Shown piece by piece: positions 42,554-51,394 of a DNA stretch of 64,000 nt (positions are counted from its first letter, which is position 1; each line of letters starts with the position of its first letter). Where the stretch lies: contig NZ_JAHSTY010000001.1 of the NCBI RefSeq assembly GCF_019145355.1, positions 992,001 through 1,056,000 on the forward strand, given 5' to 3'. The DNA comes from Pseudomonas azadiae (GTDB lineage Bacteria; Pseudomonadota; Gammaproteobacteria; Pseudomonadales; Pseudomonadaceae). Below the pieces are notes generated by a model. It was given only the letters and a program-made list of their open reading frames with translations. It was not told where the DNA came from and ran no database searches. A program made the translations under genes and the position numbers.

Positions 42554-43570
42554 TTAAATCATTTCTTCGCCGCCCTTCCCGCCGAGAACGATTTCTCCGG
42601 CTTCGGCCATACGGCGGGCAATGGTGAGGATTTCTTTCTGTGCGGTTTCCACGTCGCTGACGCGCACCGGGCCCTTGGCTTCCAGGTCGTCGCGCAACAG
42701 TTCCGAGGCGCGCTTGGACATGTTCTTGAAGATCTTTTCCTTGACGCCTTCGTCCGAACCCTTGAGGGCCAGCACCAGCACGTCGGAGGACACTTCGCGC
42801 AGCAACGCCTGGATGCCACGGTCGTCGACATCGGAGAGGTTGTTGAACACGAACATGAGGTCTTCGATCTGGCCGGACAGGGTGTCGTCGATCTCGCGGA
42901 TCGAGTCCATCAACTGGCCTTCGACCGAGCTGTCGAGGAAGTTCATGATGTCGGCCGCACGCTTGATACCGCCCAAGGTGGTACGCGAGGCGTTCGAGTT
43001 GCCGGAGAACTGCTTCTCCAGGATGGTGTTCAATTCTTTCAAGGCCGCCGGCTGCACGGTGTTCAGCGACGACACGCGCAAGATGATGTCCAGGCGCACT
43101 TTATGGTCGAAGTGGCCGAGGACTTCACCGGCCTGGTCCGGGTCGAGGTACGCCACCACGATCGCCTGGATCTGCGGGTGCTCGTAGCGGATCACATCGG
43201 CGACGGCGCGTGGCTCCATCCATTTCAGGCTGTCGAGGCCGCTGGTGTTGCCACCGAGCAGGATGCGGTCGATCAGGCCGTTGGCCTTGTCTTCGCCCAG
43301 CGCCGAGGTGAGCATTTTGCGAATGTAGCTGTCGGAGCCGACGCCCAGGCTGGTCTGGTCGCCGACGATCTCGACGAACTCGCTCATCACCTGCTCGACT
43401 TGCTCGCGGTGCACATTGCGCATTTGCGCCATGGCCACGCCGACGCGCTGGACTTCTTTGGGGCCCATGTGACGCAGCACTTGGGCGGCATCGGTTTCGC
43501 CCAGCGACAGCAGCAGCACGGCGGCTTTGTCGACCCGGGAGAGCTTGGCAACAGCGGCTCGATCACTCAT
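42554..43570 (-). CDS. fliG: Motor switch protein FliG
   Basis: A 338-residue C-ring protein that contacts the stators. The N-terminal domain binds FliF. The middle domain has MEPRAVADVIRYEHPQ (the EHPQ motif region), and the C-terminal domain carries the torque helix charges (EVSSDVLVLALKGSDEGVKEKIFKNMSKR, in parts). It overlaps the fliF end by 8 bp. Confidence 0.97.
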   Translation of the reverse strand: MSDRAAVAKLSRVDKAAVLLLSLGETDAAQVLRHMGPKEVQRVGVAMAQMRNVHREQVEQVMSEFVEIVGDQTSLGVGSDSYIRKMLTSALGEDKANGLIDRILLGGNTSGLDSLKWMEPRAVADVIRYEHPQIQAIVVAYLDPDQAGEVLGHFDHKVRLDIILRVSSLNTVQPAALKELNTILEKQFSGNSNASRTTLGGIKRAADIMNFLDSSVEGQLMDSIREIDDTLSGQIEDLMFVFNNLSDVDDRGIQALLREVSSDVLVLALKGSDEGVKEKIFKNMSKRASELLRDDLEAKGPVRVSDVETAQKEILTIARRMAEAGEIVLGGKGGEEMI

Positions 43571-45344
43571 CTGCGTTAATCCACTCTTTCACGACCTGGG
43601 CCACACGGCCCGGGTCTTCTGCTACCAGACTCTTGATTGCGTTCAACTGAGCGTCATAGCCTTCGCTCGGGCTCGGCAACAGGATGCTTTGCGGGCCACC
43701 GAGGCTGACGCGGTCGTTGGCCAGTTCGCCGTCCAGGCCGCCCATGCCACCCAATTCGACGTCGCTGCCGCCAAAGGCCGCCAGTTGCTTGTTCTTGCCA
43801 TTGCCGGTGATGTTGTTGAGCACCGGACGCAGCACGCCGAACACCAGTACCAGGATGAACAACACACCCAGCACTTGTTTGACGATGTCCCAGAACCACG
43901 GCTGCGTGTAGAACGCGGCTTCGGCAATGACTTCGCCACGCTCGGCGGAGAACGGCATGTTGATCACGCTGACGCTGTCGCCACGGCTGGCGTCGAAACC
44001 GACGGCGTCCTGCACCAGGCGGGTGAAGCGCGCCAATTCGTCGGCGCTCCACGGCGCACGTGTCACCGCGCCGTCAGCCGCATTGACCTTGACCTGGTCA
44101 TCGACCACCACCGACACCGACAGGCGATTGACGCGGCCTTGCTGCTGCTTGACGTGGCTGATGGAACGGTCGAGCTCGAAGTTCTTGGTGGACTGGTTAC
44201 GCTTGTCCGCCGGGTACGGCGCGAGCATCGGCTGGCCGGTGGCCGGGTCCATGATCTGCTGGCCGTTGGCGTCCAGCAAAGGCTGGCCCGCCGCAATCGC
44301 GCCGGCGGTCGCCGCGGCGCCACCGGTGGTTTGCGGGGCTGACGCTGGCGCCGGCGGCTGGTTGCTCAGGGCTCCCGGCACACCTTGCGGGCCATTGCTG
44401 GCGGTACGTTGTTCGCTGGTGGACTGCTCGCTGCGCAGCGCGGGCTGGTCCGGGTTGAACTGCTCGGACGTCGACTCGACGGCGCTGAAGTCCACGTCGG
44501 CGGACACTTCAGCCTTGTAGCGGTCGTTGCCCAATACCGGCTGCAGGATGTTATGCACACGCTGGGTGAGCATGCTTTCCATGCGGCGGCTGTAATCGAA
44601 CTGCTTGCCGGCCTGGGTCAATGCGGAGTTCTCCGCCATGTCGGACAGCAGGTTGCCCTTCTGGTCGACCACGGTGATCTGCGATTTGCTCAATTCAGGC
44701 ACGCTGGTGGCGACCAGGTTGATGATCGCCAACACTTGGCCAGGCTCCAGGGAGCGGCCGGAAAACAGTTCCACCAAAACCGAAGCGCTCGGCTTGCGCT
44801 CATCGCGCACGAACACCGAGCTTTTCGGAATGGCCAAGTGCACGCGGGCGCCCTTGACGTTGTTCAAGCTGGAGATGGTGCGCGCCAGTTCGCCTTCCAG
44901 CCCACGACGGTAGCGGGTGGCTTCCATGAACTGGCTGGTACCCAGGCCCTGGTCCTTGTCGAGGATCTCAAAACCGATGTTGGCATCCGACGGCGTCACA
45001 CCGGCGGCCGCAAGCTTCATGCGCGCACGGGCCACATCGTCGGCCTTGACCAGCAGGGCGCCGGAGTTGGGCTCCACGGTGTAGGCGATGTCGGCGGCGG
45101 CGAGGGTTTCCATGATCTGCTTGGAATCCATGCCCGCCAGGCTACCGTACAGCGGCCGGTAATCGGGCTGCTGCGACCACAACACCACGGCAAAACCAAT
45201 CGCCACGCTGGCAGCCAGGCCGACCATCAGGCCGACCTGACGCAACATGGTCATTTCCGAGAGGTTTTCCAGGAACGACAGGCCAAACAGCGGCGCCTTG
45301 CCTTCTGCCTTGGCGGGTACGTTGTCCACGACTGCTTCTGCCAT
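43563..45344 (-). CDS. fliF: MS-ring protein FliF
   Basis: A 593-residue MS-ring protein. The first membrane helix is at about 35-56 (VGLMVGLAASVAIGFAVVL). Periplasmic ring-building domains follow, with RGLEGELARTISSLNNVKGARVHLA. A Pro/Gln-rich insert lies at about 300-380, the second helix near 470-490 (VLGVLFILVLVFGVLRPVL), and a C-terminal FliG-binding peptide is present. It follows fliE by 16 bp. Confidence 0.96.
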   Translation of the reverse strand: MAEAVVDNVPAKAEGKAPLFGLSFLENLSEMTMLRQVGLMVGLAASVAIGFAVVLWSQQPDYRPLYGSLAGMDSKQIMETLAAADIAYTVEPNSGALLVKADDVARARMKLAAAGVTPSDANIGFEILDKDQGLGTSQFMEATRYRRGLEGELARTISSLNNVKGARVHLAIPKSSVFVRDERKPSASVLVELFSGRSLEPGQVLAIINLVATSVPELSKSQITVVDQKGNLLSDMAENSALTQAGKQFDYSRRMESMLTQRVHNILQPVLGNDRYKAEVSADVDFSAVESTSEQFNPDQPALRSEQSTSEQRTASNGPQGVPGALSNQPPAPASAPQTTGGAAATAGAIAAGQPLLDANGQQIMDPATGQPMLAPYPADKRNQSTKNFELDRSISHVKQQQGRVNRLSVSVVVDDQVKVNAADGAVTRAPWSADELARFTRLVQDAVGFDASRGDSVSVINMPFSAERGEVIAEAAFYTQPWFWDIVKQVLGVLFILVLVFGVLRPVLNNITGNGKNKQLAAFGGSDVELGGMGGLDGELANDRVSLGGPQSILLPSPSEGYDAQLNAIKSLVAEDPGRVAQVVKEWINADE

Positions 45345-45360
45345 GACTTAAATCTCGTCC

Positions 45361-45690
45361 TTAAACCGGCATCTGCATGATGTCTTGATAGGCCTGAACC
45401 AGCTTGTTACGCACCTGGGTCAAGGCCTGGAAGGACACGCTGGCTTTTTGCGAAGCGACCATCACGTCGGTGAGGTCCACGCCGCTTTTACCGATCTCGA
45501 AGGCGTTGGCCAACTGGCTGGACGCTTGTTGGGTGTCACTGACTTTATTGATGGCCGAACCCAGCATGTCGGCAAAACTGCTTTGGCCCAGTTGCGGCAC
45601 CTGCGCGACGGATTTCGGCTGAGCCATGGCGTCCATTTGCATGGAGCGCATATCCAACATCAACCGATTGAACTCAATACCTTGGCTCAT
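45361..45690 (-). CDS. fliE: Hook-basal body protein FliE
   Basis: A 109-residue rod-MS-ring junction protein with the C-terminal signature [34 protein letters not shown]. First gene of fliEFGHIJ, with a sigma-54 promoter about 60-75 bp upstream. Confidence 0.96.
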   Translation of the reverse strand: MSQGIEFNRLMLDMRSMQMDAMAQPKSVAQVPQLGQSSFADMLGSAINKVSDTQQASSQLANAFEIGKSGVDLTDVMVASQKASVSFQALTQVRNKLVQAYQDIMQMPV

Positions 45691-45751
45691 GACCTTCTCT
45701 CTCCGACAACCCGCAAATTTTTGACACTACGCAGCGATTACTAAGGGAGGT

Positions 45752-45767
45752 AGCAACAAGGGTGCCA
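45752..45767 (-). promoter_or_regulatory. Sigma-54 promoter of fliE
   Basis: The minus strand reads TGGCACCCTTGTTGCT, a near-perfect -24/-12 promoter with GG-N10-GC spacing. The predicted start near 45741 gives a leader of about 51 nt. FleQ and FleR dependence is expected from the known hierarchy. Confidence 0.9.
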
Positions 45768-45841
45768 GCTCTGGTTCAGCTCGTAAGAAAAGGCGACAAA
45801 CCTTGTCGGCCCGGTTACCGGCACGCCGCTAGAAATCGCCC

Positions 45842-45990
45842 TGTAGTGAGCGGGCTTGTCGAATCGTCGCACCGCCCGCGCTGGGTGGCGAAGCCGCCCC
45901 AATCCAGGCGACCTTGTTCTATCTGGTACTCGGCGGTGTCTACATTGGGGCGGCTTCGCCACCCAGCGCGGGGCGAGCCCGCTCACTACA
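45842..45990. repeat. Palindromic boundary element R4
   Basis: A 149-bp fourth copy of the R element. Its left arm carries an extra ~14 bp (GAATCGTCGCACCG) that breaks the palindrome after CGGGCTTGTC. It lies between the fleR stop and the fliE promoter, and with that promoter fills the 333-bp gene-free stretch 45691-46023. Confidence 0.9.
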
Positions 45991-46023
45991 AGGTGTGTAG
46001 GGAGCTATGGCTATGGGGTGAAG

Positions 46024-47400
46024 TCAGGTGGCGAACAGATACGCTTCCACGTCCATCCCGGCGTCGCGCATCTGCGCCAGCTTGTAGCGCAGGGTGCGCG
46101 GGCTGATCCCCAGGCGCTCGGCGGCCTCTTTGCGGCGGCCGCGCTCGGCACGCAGGGTGTCGATGATCATCTGGAATTCGCGGCGGCGCAGGTCGTCGCC
46201 CAGGGCACCGGCGGGCTCCGCCTCCGCCACCAGTGGCGCGGGCGCCAGCGTGGGCAAGGGCGCCGCGCCGCTGCCCATGGCCAGGCAGAAATCCTGGGGT
46301 TGGATCAGGCCGCCCTGTTGCAGGATCAGCGCGCGCTGGATCGCGTTGTCCAGTTCGCGCACATTGCCCGGCCATGGATACGCGATCAGGCACGCCTGGG
46401 CCTCGGCCGACAGGCGCGCCTGGGCATGCTTCATTTTTTTGACGTGATTGTTCAGCAGACGCTCGGCCAGCGGAATAATGTCTGCCGGGCGCTCGCGCAA
46501 TGGGCGCCAGGCCAGGGGGAACACCGACAGCCGGTAGAACAGGTCTTCACGGAAGCGCCCCGCCGTCACTTCGCCCGCCAGGTCGCGGTTGGTGGTAGCG
46601 ACCACGCGGATATCCAGCTGGATCGGCTTGCGTGCGCCCACGCGTTCCACTTCGCGCTCCTGCAATACGCGCAGCAACTTGGCTTGCAGGCCCAGGGGCA
46701 TTTCCGAAATTTCATCGAGCAGAATGGTGCCACCGTCAGCCTGTTCGAACTTGCCCGCCTGGGCGGCGATGGCGCCAGTGAACGAGCCTTTTTCATGGCC
46801 GAACAGCGTGGCTTCAAGCATGTTGTCGGGGATCGCCGCGCAGTTGATCGCGATAAACGGCTGCTTGGCACGGGTCGATTGCTGGTGGATATAACGCGCC
46901 AGCACCTCCTTGCCGGTGCCCGACTCGCCGGAGATCAACACGGTGGAATCGCTGCGCGCCACACGGGCCGCCAGCTCCAGCAATTGTGCGCTGGCCGGTT
47001 CGAAGGCAATCGGGCCCTCGCCTTCAGTGGCCGGGATCACGCCCAGGGCATGCCGCGCGACCAGCTCGATCAGCGCCTTGGGTTCGAACGGTTTGACCAG
47101 GTAATCCGCCGCGCCTTGGCGCATCGCGTCGACCGCGCGTTCGACGGCGCCGTGGGCGGTCATCAACAGCACCGGCAACTGCGGCTGGCGCGCGCGCAGC
47201 AGGCCTAGCAATTGGTGACCATCCATGCCAGGCATGTTCACGTCGCTGACCACCAGGCTGAAGGACTCCTGCTCCACCGCTTCCAAGGCGTCCTCGGCAG
47301 AACCGACCGCCCGGTAGTCATGGCCCGCCAACAGCAGCGTGTCAGCCAATGCTTCACGCAGGGCGCGATCGTCTTCCACCAACAGAACCTTGATAGCCAT
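46024..47400 (-). CDS. fleR: Sigma-54-dependent flagellar response regulator FleR
   Basis: A 458-residue NtrC-type regulator that activates class III flagellar genes. Receiver domain with phospho-acceptor Asp53 (LVVSDVNMPGMDG). AAA+ domain with Walker A GESGTGK (158-164) and the sigma-54 contact GSFTGA. C-terminal Fis-type helix-turn-helix (RRKEAAERLGISPRTLRYKLAQM). It starts 7 bp after fleS. Confidence 0.95.
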   Translation of the reverse strand: MAIKVLLVEDDRALREALADTLLLAGHDYRAVGSAEDALEAVEQESFSLVVSDVNMPGMDGHQLLGLLRARQPQLPVLLMTAHGAVERAVDAMRQGAADYLVKPFEPKALIELVARHALGVIPATEGEGPIAFEPASAQLLELAARVARSDSTVLISGESGTGKEVLARYIHQQSTRAKQPFIAINCAAIPDNMLEATLFGHEKGSFTGAIAAQAGKFEQADGGTILLDEISEMPLGLQAKLLRVLQEREVERVGARKPIQLDIRVVATTNRDLAGEVTAGRFREDLFYRLSVFPLAWRPLRERPADIIPLAERLLNNHVKKMKHAQARLSAEAQACLIAYPWPGNVRELDNAIQRALILQQGGLIQPQDFCLAMGSGAAPLPTLAPAPLVAEAEPAGALGDDLRRREFQMIIDTLRAERGRRKEAAERLGISPRTLRYKLAQMRDAGMDVEAYLFAT

Positions 47401-47407
47401 ATCCTCT

Positions 47408-48622
47408 TTACTCCGCGCTTGCCGCGCATGAAAACAGCGGCAAGGTCATCAATGCACAGGTACCACGCCCCAGGCGCGAATGCAGCTGCAATTCTCCCTG
47501 ATGCGCACGTGCCACGGCCTTGACCACGGTCAGGCCCAGGCCGGTGCCGTTGGTCTTGGTGGTAAAAAACGGCTCGCCCAAGCGGCGCAACACGGCCGGC
47601 TCGATACCGCTGCCGCTGTCGCTGATGCACAGGCGCAGGGTTTGCCCGCGGTTGTACAGGTGCACCTTGAGCCGCGCGCCGGTGCCGCTGGCCTGGGTGG
47701 CGTTTTCGATCAGGTTGAGCAGTGAACCGACCAGCGTGTCGCGGTTGCACAGCAGCTCACCGAGGTGGCTGTCGCATTGCCAGCGCACCTGGGCTTCATG
47801 AATATGGGTGGCGGCGGCCGCTTGCAGGGCCTGCATCAACTCGGCCGGCGTGAGGCGCTCGGTCAGCGGCAATTCACCCCGGGCGAACACCAGCATGTCG
47901 CGCACTTGGTGCTCCAGCTCATGCAGGCGCTCCTTGAGGCGACCGGCGAAGCGCTGGTGGGTCGCGGCGGGCAGTTGTTCGTCAGTCAAATGACTGGCGT
48001 AGATCAATGCAGCCGACAGCGGCGTGCGGATCTGATGCGCCAGGGAAGCGACCATGCGCCCCAGGGACGACAGCCGTTCGTGGCGCGCCAACTGGTCTTG
48101 CAGGTGCCGGGTTTCAGTCAGGTCGTTGAGCAGCACTAGCTGGCCGGGCTCCGCGTCCAGGGAACGGGTGGCGATGGACAACCGGCGGCCGTCCTTGAGG
48201 GAAATTTCATGGCCGTCGTCTTCACGCGGCGCAAAGCAGCGGGTGATCACATGGCGCCACAGCTGCCCTTCCAGCGGCAGGCCGAGCATGTCGCAGGCGG
48301 CCGGGTTGGCTTCGCGCACGCGGCCCTCTTCATCGATGACGATCACGCCGCCCGGCAACAGCGAGAGCAGGTTTTGCAGGCGGTTGGCCAGGCGTTCCTT
48401 TTCGGCCAGTTCTTGCATGCGCTGGGCGCTGACCACGGCCAGCTCGCCCTTGAGCTCGGAAACCCGGGCTTCGAGCAGGCTGTAGGAGTCGGTCAGTTGG
48501 CTCGACATCTGGCTGAACTGCGAGAACGCGTGTTCAAGCCCCTGGCGGGCCAGCGGCTCTACAGACGGAACGAGCCCCGGGATGGCTGGGGTTGAAGATA
48601 CTTGGGCGGCGTGGGGCATCAT
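47408..48622 (-). CDS. fleS: Flagellar sensor histidine kinase FleS
   Basis: A 404-residue cytoplasmic NtrB-like kinase. A coiled-coil N-terminus (about 30-85) leads to a PAS domain (about 85-180). The H-box is LASLAHQIRTPLSAAL, followed by the N-box LLNLIENATQAS, G1 DSGSGI and G2 GTGLGLTVVKAVA. It has no membrane helix. It phosphorylates FleR. Sigma-54 promoter immediately upstream. Confidence 0.94.
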   Translation of the reverse strand: MMPHAAQVSSTPAIPGLVPSVEPLARQGLEHAFSQFSQMSSQLTDSYSLLEARVSELKGELAVVSAQRMQELAEKERLANRLQNLLSLLPGGVIVIDEEGRVREANPAACDMLGLPLEGQLWRHVITRCFAPREDDGHEISLKDGRRLSIATRSLDAEPGQLVLLNDLTETRHLQDQLARHERLSSLGRMVASLAHQIRTPLSAALIYASHLTDEQLPAATHQRFAGRLKERLHELEHQVRDMLVFARGELPLTERLTPAELMQALQAAAATHIHEAQVRWQCDSHLGELLCNRDTLVGSLLNLIENATQASGTGARLKVHLYNRGQTLRLCISDSGSGIEPAVLRRLGEPFFTTKTNGTGLGLTVVKAVARAHQGELQLHSRLGRGTCALMTLPLFSCAASAE

Positions 48623-48671
48623 GCTCTCTCGCTGGCTGACCGTCAGTTAAACGGAACGTTGCGAGGGCTGT

Positions 48672-48687
48672 AGCAATACCCGTGCCG
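48672..48687 (-). promoter_or_regulatory. Sigma-54 promoter of fleSR
   Basis: The minus strand reads CGGCACGGGTATTGCT, with GGCACG and TTGCT boxes and GG-N10-GC spacing. It starts directly after the T-run of the fleQ terminator. The predicted start near 48661 leaves a leader of about 39 nt. Confidence 0.9.
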
Positions 48688-48861
48688 AAAAAAAACCAGG
48701 GTGCCCGGCCTCGCCAATACAGTTTCGTTTTGACGAGTGGCTGTTGCCGTCAGACAAGGCGCAGCGACGACTCATAGCTGGCTATGGGGAGGAGCTGCAA
48801 CGCAGTATGACGGCAACAGACGCCGTCAAAAACGGAACAGTATTGGCGAGGCCGGACACCC
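48688..48861 (-). terminator. Large inverted repeat forming the fleQ terminator
   Basis: Arms of about 55 bp (48699-48753 and about 48808-48861) are near-perfect inverted copies beginning GGGTGCCCGGCCTCGCCAAT and its inverse. The loop contains a further CATAGC-TG-GCTATG hairpin. On the minus strand the structure ends in CCTGGTTTTTTTT, a Rho-independent signal for fleQ. The whole 163-bp palindrome resembles a small non-coding mobile element used as a terminator. It occupies most of the 265-bp fleQ-fleS gap. Confidence 0.75.
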
Positions 48862-48887
48862 AAAATCAGTGGCTTGAAAAACAGGCG

Positions 48888-50363
48888 TCAATCATCCGCC
48901 TGTTCATCACCTTCTTTGCGGCTCATGCCGTACTTGCGCATCTTCTCCACCAGGGTGGTGCGACGGATACGCAGGCGCTCGGCGGCACGGGCGACGATGC
49001 CGTTGGCGTCGTCCAGGGCCTGCTGGATAAGGCCCTGCTCCAGGTTGCCGAGGTAGTCTTTCAGGTCCAAGCCTTCTGGCGGCAGCATGGCGGTGGAACC
49101 GAAGTCCGGGGTATGGCCGTTGATGGCAACCCGCTCTTCCATGTCGCTGCGCAAGCTGTCGACCAGTTGCTCGTCTTCATCGTCGACATAGCGGAATTTC
49201 TTCGGCAACTCGACCACACCGATCACCCCGTAAGGGTGCATGATCGCCATGCGCTCCACCAGGTTGGCCAGCTCTCGCACGTTGCCCGGCCAGGCGTGGC
49301 GGCACAGGGACATGATCGCGGCGGAATTGAAACGGATCGAGCCGCGCTTTTCGTGTTCCATGCGCGAGATCAGTTCGTTCATCAGCAGCGGGATGTCTTC
49401 CACGCGCTCACGCAGCGGAGCCATCTCGATGGGGAATACGTTAAGGCGGTAGTACAGGTCTTCGCGAAAGCTGCCGATCTCAATCATGCTTTCGAGATTT
49501 TTGTGGGTCGCCGCGATGATGCGCACGTCGACGCTCTGGGTCTTATTGCTGCCCACGCGCTCGAAAGTGCGCTCCTGCAACACGCGCAGCAGCTTGACCT
49601 GCATCGGCAGCGGCATGTCGCCGATTTCGTCGAGGAACAATGTGCCGCCGTTGGCCAGCTCGAAACGCCCGGCACGGCTGGTGATCGCCCCGGTAAAGGC
49701 ACCCTTCTCGTGGCCGAACAATTCGCTTTCGAGCAGCTCCGCAGGGATCGCCCCGCAGTTGACCGGCACAAAAGGCCCGTCGCGGCGCTTGGAGTGATAA
49801 TGCAGGTTGCGCGCAACCACTTCCTTGCCGGTGCCGGACTCGCCGAGGATCAGCACGCTGGCGTCGGTGTCGGCCACTTGCTGCATCATCTGGCGTACAT
49901 GCTGGATGGCGCGGCTGGTGCCCACAAGGCTGCGGAACAGGTTGGGTTCGCGGTGGCGACCGCGCTCGCGGGCCTGATCGTACATCTCGCGATAGACCTG
50001 GGCGCGGTGCAGGGAGTCGAGCAATTTGCTGTAGCTGGGCGGCATTTCCAGGGTGGAGAGCACGCGGCGGCGCTGGTCTTCCGGCAGGTCGACAGAAGAA
50101 ATATCGCCCATTAGCAACACCGGAAGGAACTCATCCCAGGAAGACAGTGTCTTTAACAAGCCCAAAATAGCGCCAGGAGCGTTTACCGTCCCGATCAGCA
50201 CACAGATGACTTCACGGCTCGATGACAACGAGCTGACCGCCTGCTGCCAATCATGGCTGCCGCAGGGCAAATTTTCTTCCCCAAGAAAATTCAAAATCAC
50301 CGCCAAATCGCGGCGGCGGACGCTATCGTCATCGATCAGCAGAATTTTGGTTTCACGCCACAT
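48888..50363 (-). CDS. fleQ: Flagellar master regulator FleQ
   Basis: A 491-residue sigma-54 activator and c-di-GMP-responsive repressor of matrix genes. The N-terminal receiver-like domain lacks a clear phospho-acceptor. AAA+ domain with Walker A GESGTGKE (174-181) and the sigma-54 contact GAFTGA (221-226). C-terminal Fis-type helix-turn-helix ([21 protein letters not shown]). The start at 50363 has an AGGGAAG site about 10 nt upstream. The 167-bp region upstream has no -10/-35 pair that I would assign with confidence. Confidence 0.96.
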   Translation of the reverse strand: MWRETKILLIDDDSVRRRDLAVILNFLGEENLPCGSHDWQQAVSSLSSSREVICVLIGTVNAPGAILGLLKTLSSWDEFLPVLLMGDISSVDLPEDQRRRVLSTLEMPPSYSKLLDSLHRAQVYREMYDQARERGRHREPNLFRSLVGTSRAIQHVRQMMQQVADTDASVLILGESGTGKEVVARNLHYHSKRRDGPFVPVNCGAIPAELLESELFGHEKGAFTGAITSRAGRFELANGGTLFLDEIGDMPLPMQVKLLRVLQERTFERVGSNKTQSVDVRIIAATHKNLESMIEIGSFREDLYYRLNVFPIEMAPLRERVEDIPLLMNELISRMEHEKRGSIRFNSAAIMSLCRHAWPGNVRELANLVERMAIMHPYGVIGVVELPKKFRYVDDEDEQLVDSLRSDMEERVAINGHTPDFGSTAMLPPEGLDLKDYLGNLEQGLIQQALDDANGIVARAAERLRIRRTTLVEKMRKYGMSRKEGDEQADD

Positions 50364-50530
50364 GCAATAGCAACTTCCCTAGTAAAACTTCCTGCTCGGT
50401 GAGAGCAATCGAGACGGCTGTAGGACTTCTTACTCTATAGACGTCTGAAATCTTAAAACAGCACTAGTTAAGTCAAAAAAGCTGGCACGGTCAAATTTAT
50501 GACGCGCCGGTCGGATTAACTGCGCCTGCT

Positions 50531-50827
50531 TCAACCGAACAGATGGTAGACCTTTGACGCGTTCTTCGCTTGGTTGATCTGCGACATCTCTTCGAAAATC
50601 GCCTGGCGCTCGCCCGTCGTCACCTCAAGCAACTGCTGGTACACCGTCAACAGGCTCTCAAGCTTCTCGCGCAGCGCATCTTCATCCACCGGCACTTCGC
50701 TGAGCACTTCGTCAATCACGCCACGACAGCCCATGTCCAGCTCGCCGATGGCGTCCCAGTTACGGTCCGCCAGCGCGCCGATCAGCGCCTCACGGGTTTC
50801 ATCAATGCGTTGCAGTGCTTGGCTCAT
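50531..50827 (-). CDS. fliT: Flagellar cap chaperone FliT
   Basis: A 98-residue helical protein ending the fliD-fliS-fliT set, acting as chaperone for FliD and feedback regulator. It has the size and three-to-four-helix pattern of FliT (REALIGALADRNWDAIGELD ... EKLESLLTVYQQLLEVT). The sequence is weakly conserved, so the call leans on position, 25 bp after fliS. Confidence 0.82.
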   Translation of the reverse strand: MSQALQRIDETREALIGALADRNWDAIGELDMGCRGVIDEVLSEVPVDEDALREKLESLLTVYQQLLEVTTGERQAIFEEMSQINQAKNASKVYHLFG

Positions 50828-50852
50828 GACGTGTTCCTCAAGGCCCGAGGCC

Positions 50853-51257
50853 TTATTCTGCTGCTGCCTGTGGCGCCGCGATGGCGTCCCAGCCTTCTTT
50901 TACGGTGATCAGCAAGCGCGCCACTTCGTCGATCATGTCGGCGTCGTTATGCAGGTTCGCTTCCATCAGTCGGTTTGTCATATATGCATACAAACTTTCT
51001 AACTGCTGGACGTAAGCCGGGTTATCACTTTTTTCTGCATCCAGGCCGTCACGCAGGCCGATCACGATATCGATCGCCTTGCCGAGCATCAGGCCCTTGG
51101 CGGCGATATCACCTCGCGCCAGCGCACCCTTGGCCTGGGCCATGCGATCCAGCCCGCCTTCCATCAGCATCTGCACCAGGCGATGCGGGCTGGCTTCGGA
51201 GATCTGAGCATGGGAATTGACCTTCTGGTATTGGCGAAGGGCTCTCATGGGATTCAT
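50853..51257 (-). CDS. fliS: Flagellin export chaperone FliS
   Basis: A 134-residue four-helix chaperone that keeps flagellin unpolymerised. Signatures: MRALRQYQKVNSHAQISEASPHRLVQMLMEGG (in parts) and LYAYMTNRLMEANLHND. The start at 51257 has a GAGGTAG site. Confidence 0.95.
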   Translation of the reverse strand: MNPMRALRQYQKVNSHAQISEASPHRLVQMLMEGGLDRMAQAKGALARGDIAAKGLMLGKAIDIVIGLRDGLDAEKSDNPAYVQQLESLYAYMTNRLMEANLHNDADMIDEVARLLITVKEGWDAIAAPQAAAE

Positions 51258-51310
51258 GTTTCTACCTCGTGACAGGCGACAGCGAAAAGGAATTCAGTAA
51301 CCAATATGTC

Positions 51311-51341
51311 GACTGGCCCGCAAAAAGCTTTAGGGCCAGTC
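51311..51341 (-). other. Hairpin between fliD and fliS
   Basis: A perfect 9-bp stem GACTGGCCC / GGGCCAGTC (51311-51319, 51333-51341) with a 13-nt AT-rich loop, directly after the fliD terminator. It lacks a T-run on the minus strand. It may be a second transcript-end or attenuating structure. Confidence 0.6.
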
Positions 51342-51350
51342 GTCAACGAT

Positions 51351-51377
51351 AAAAAAAGGCCAGACAAGTGTCTGGCC
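51351..51377 (-). terminator. Rho-independent terminator of fliD
   Basis: A 9-bp stem GGCCAGACA/TGTCTGGCC (51358-51366, 51369-51377) followed on the minus strand by seven T residues, starting 18 bp after the fliD stop. Read-through would be needed to reach fliS and fliT, unless these have their own promoter. Confidence 0.92.
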
Positions 51378-51394
51378 GTTATCCACTCAAGGGA

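Noticed and set aside
45741..45986. Small open frames (MSGLAPRWVAKPPQ-type) within R elements at several places
   Set aside because: They arise from the palindromic repeat itself, recur in R1-R4 in varied frames, and have no ribosome-binding sites.
50364..50527. TTGACT with TAAGAT-like and TATAGA sequences upstream of fleQ as a sigma-70 promoter
   Set aside because: No -35/-10 pair has acceptable spacing (15 bp for the best), so no position was assigned.
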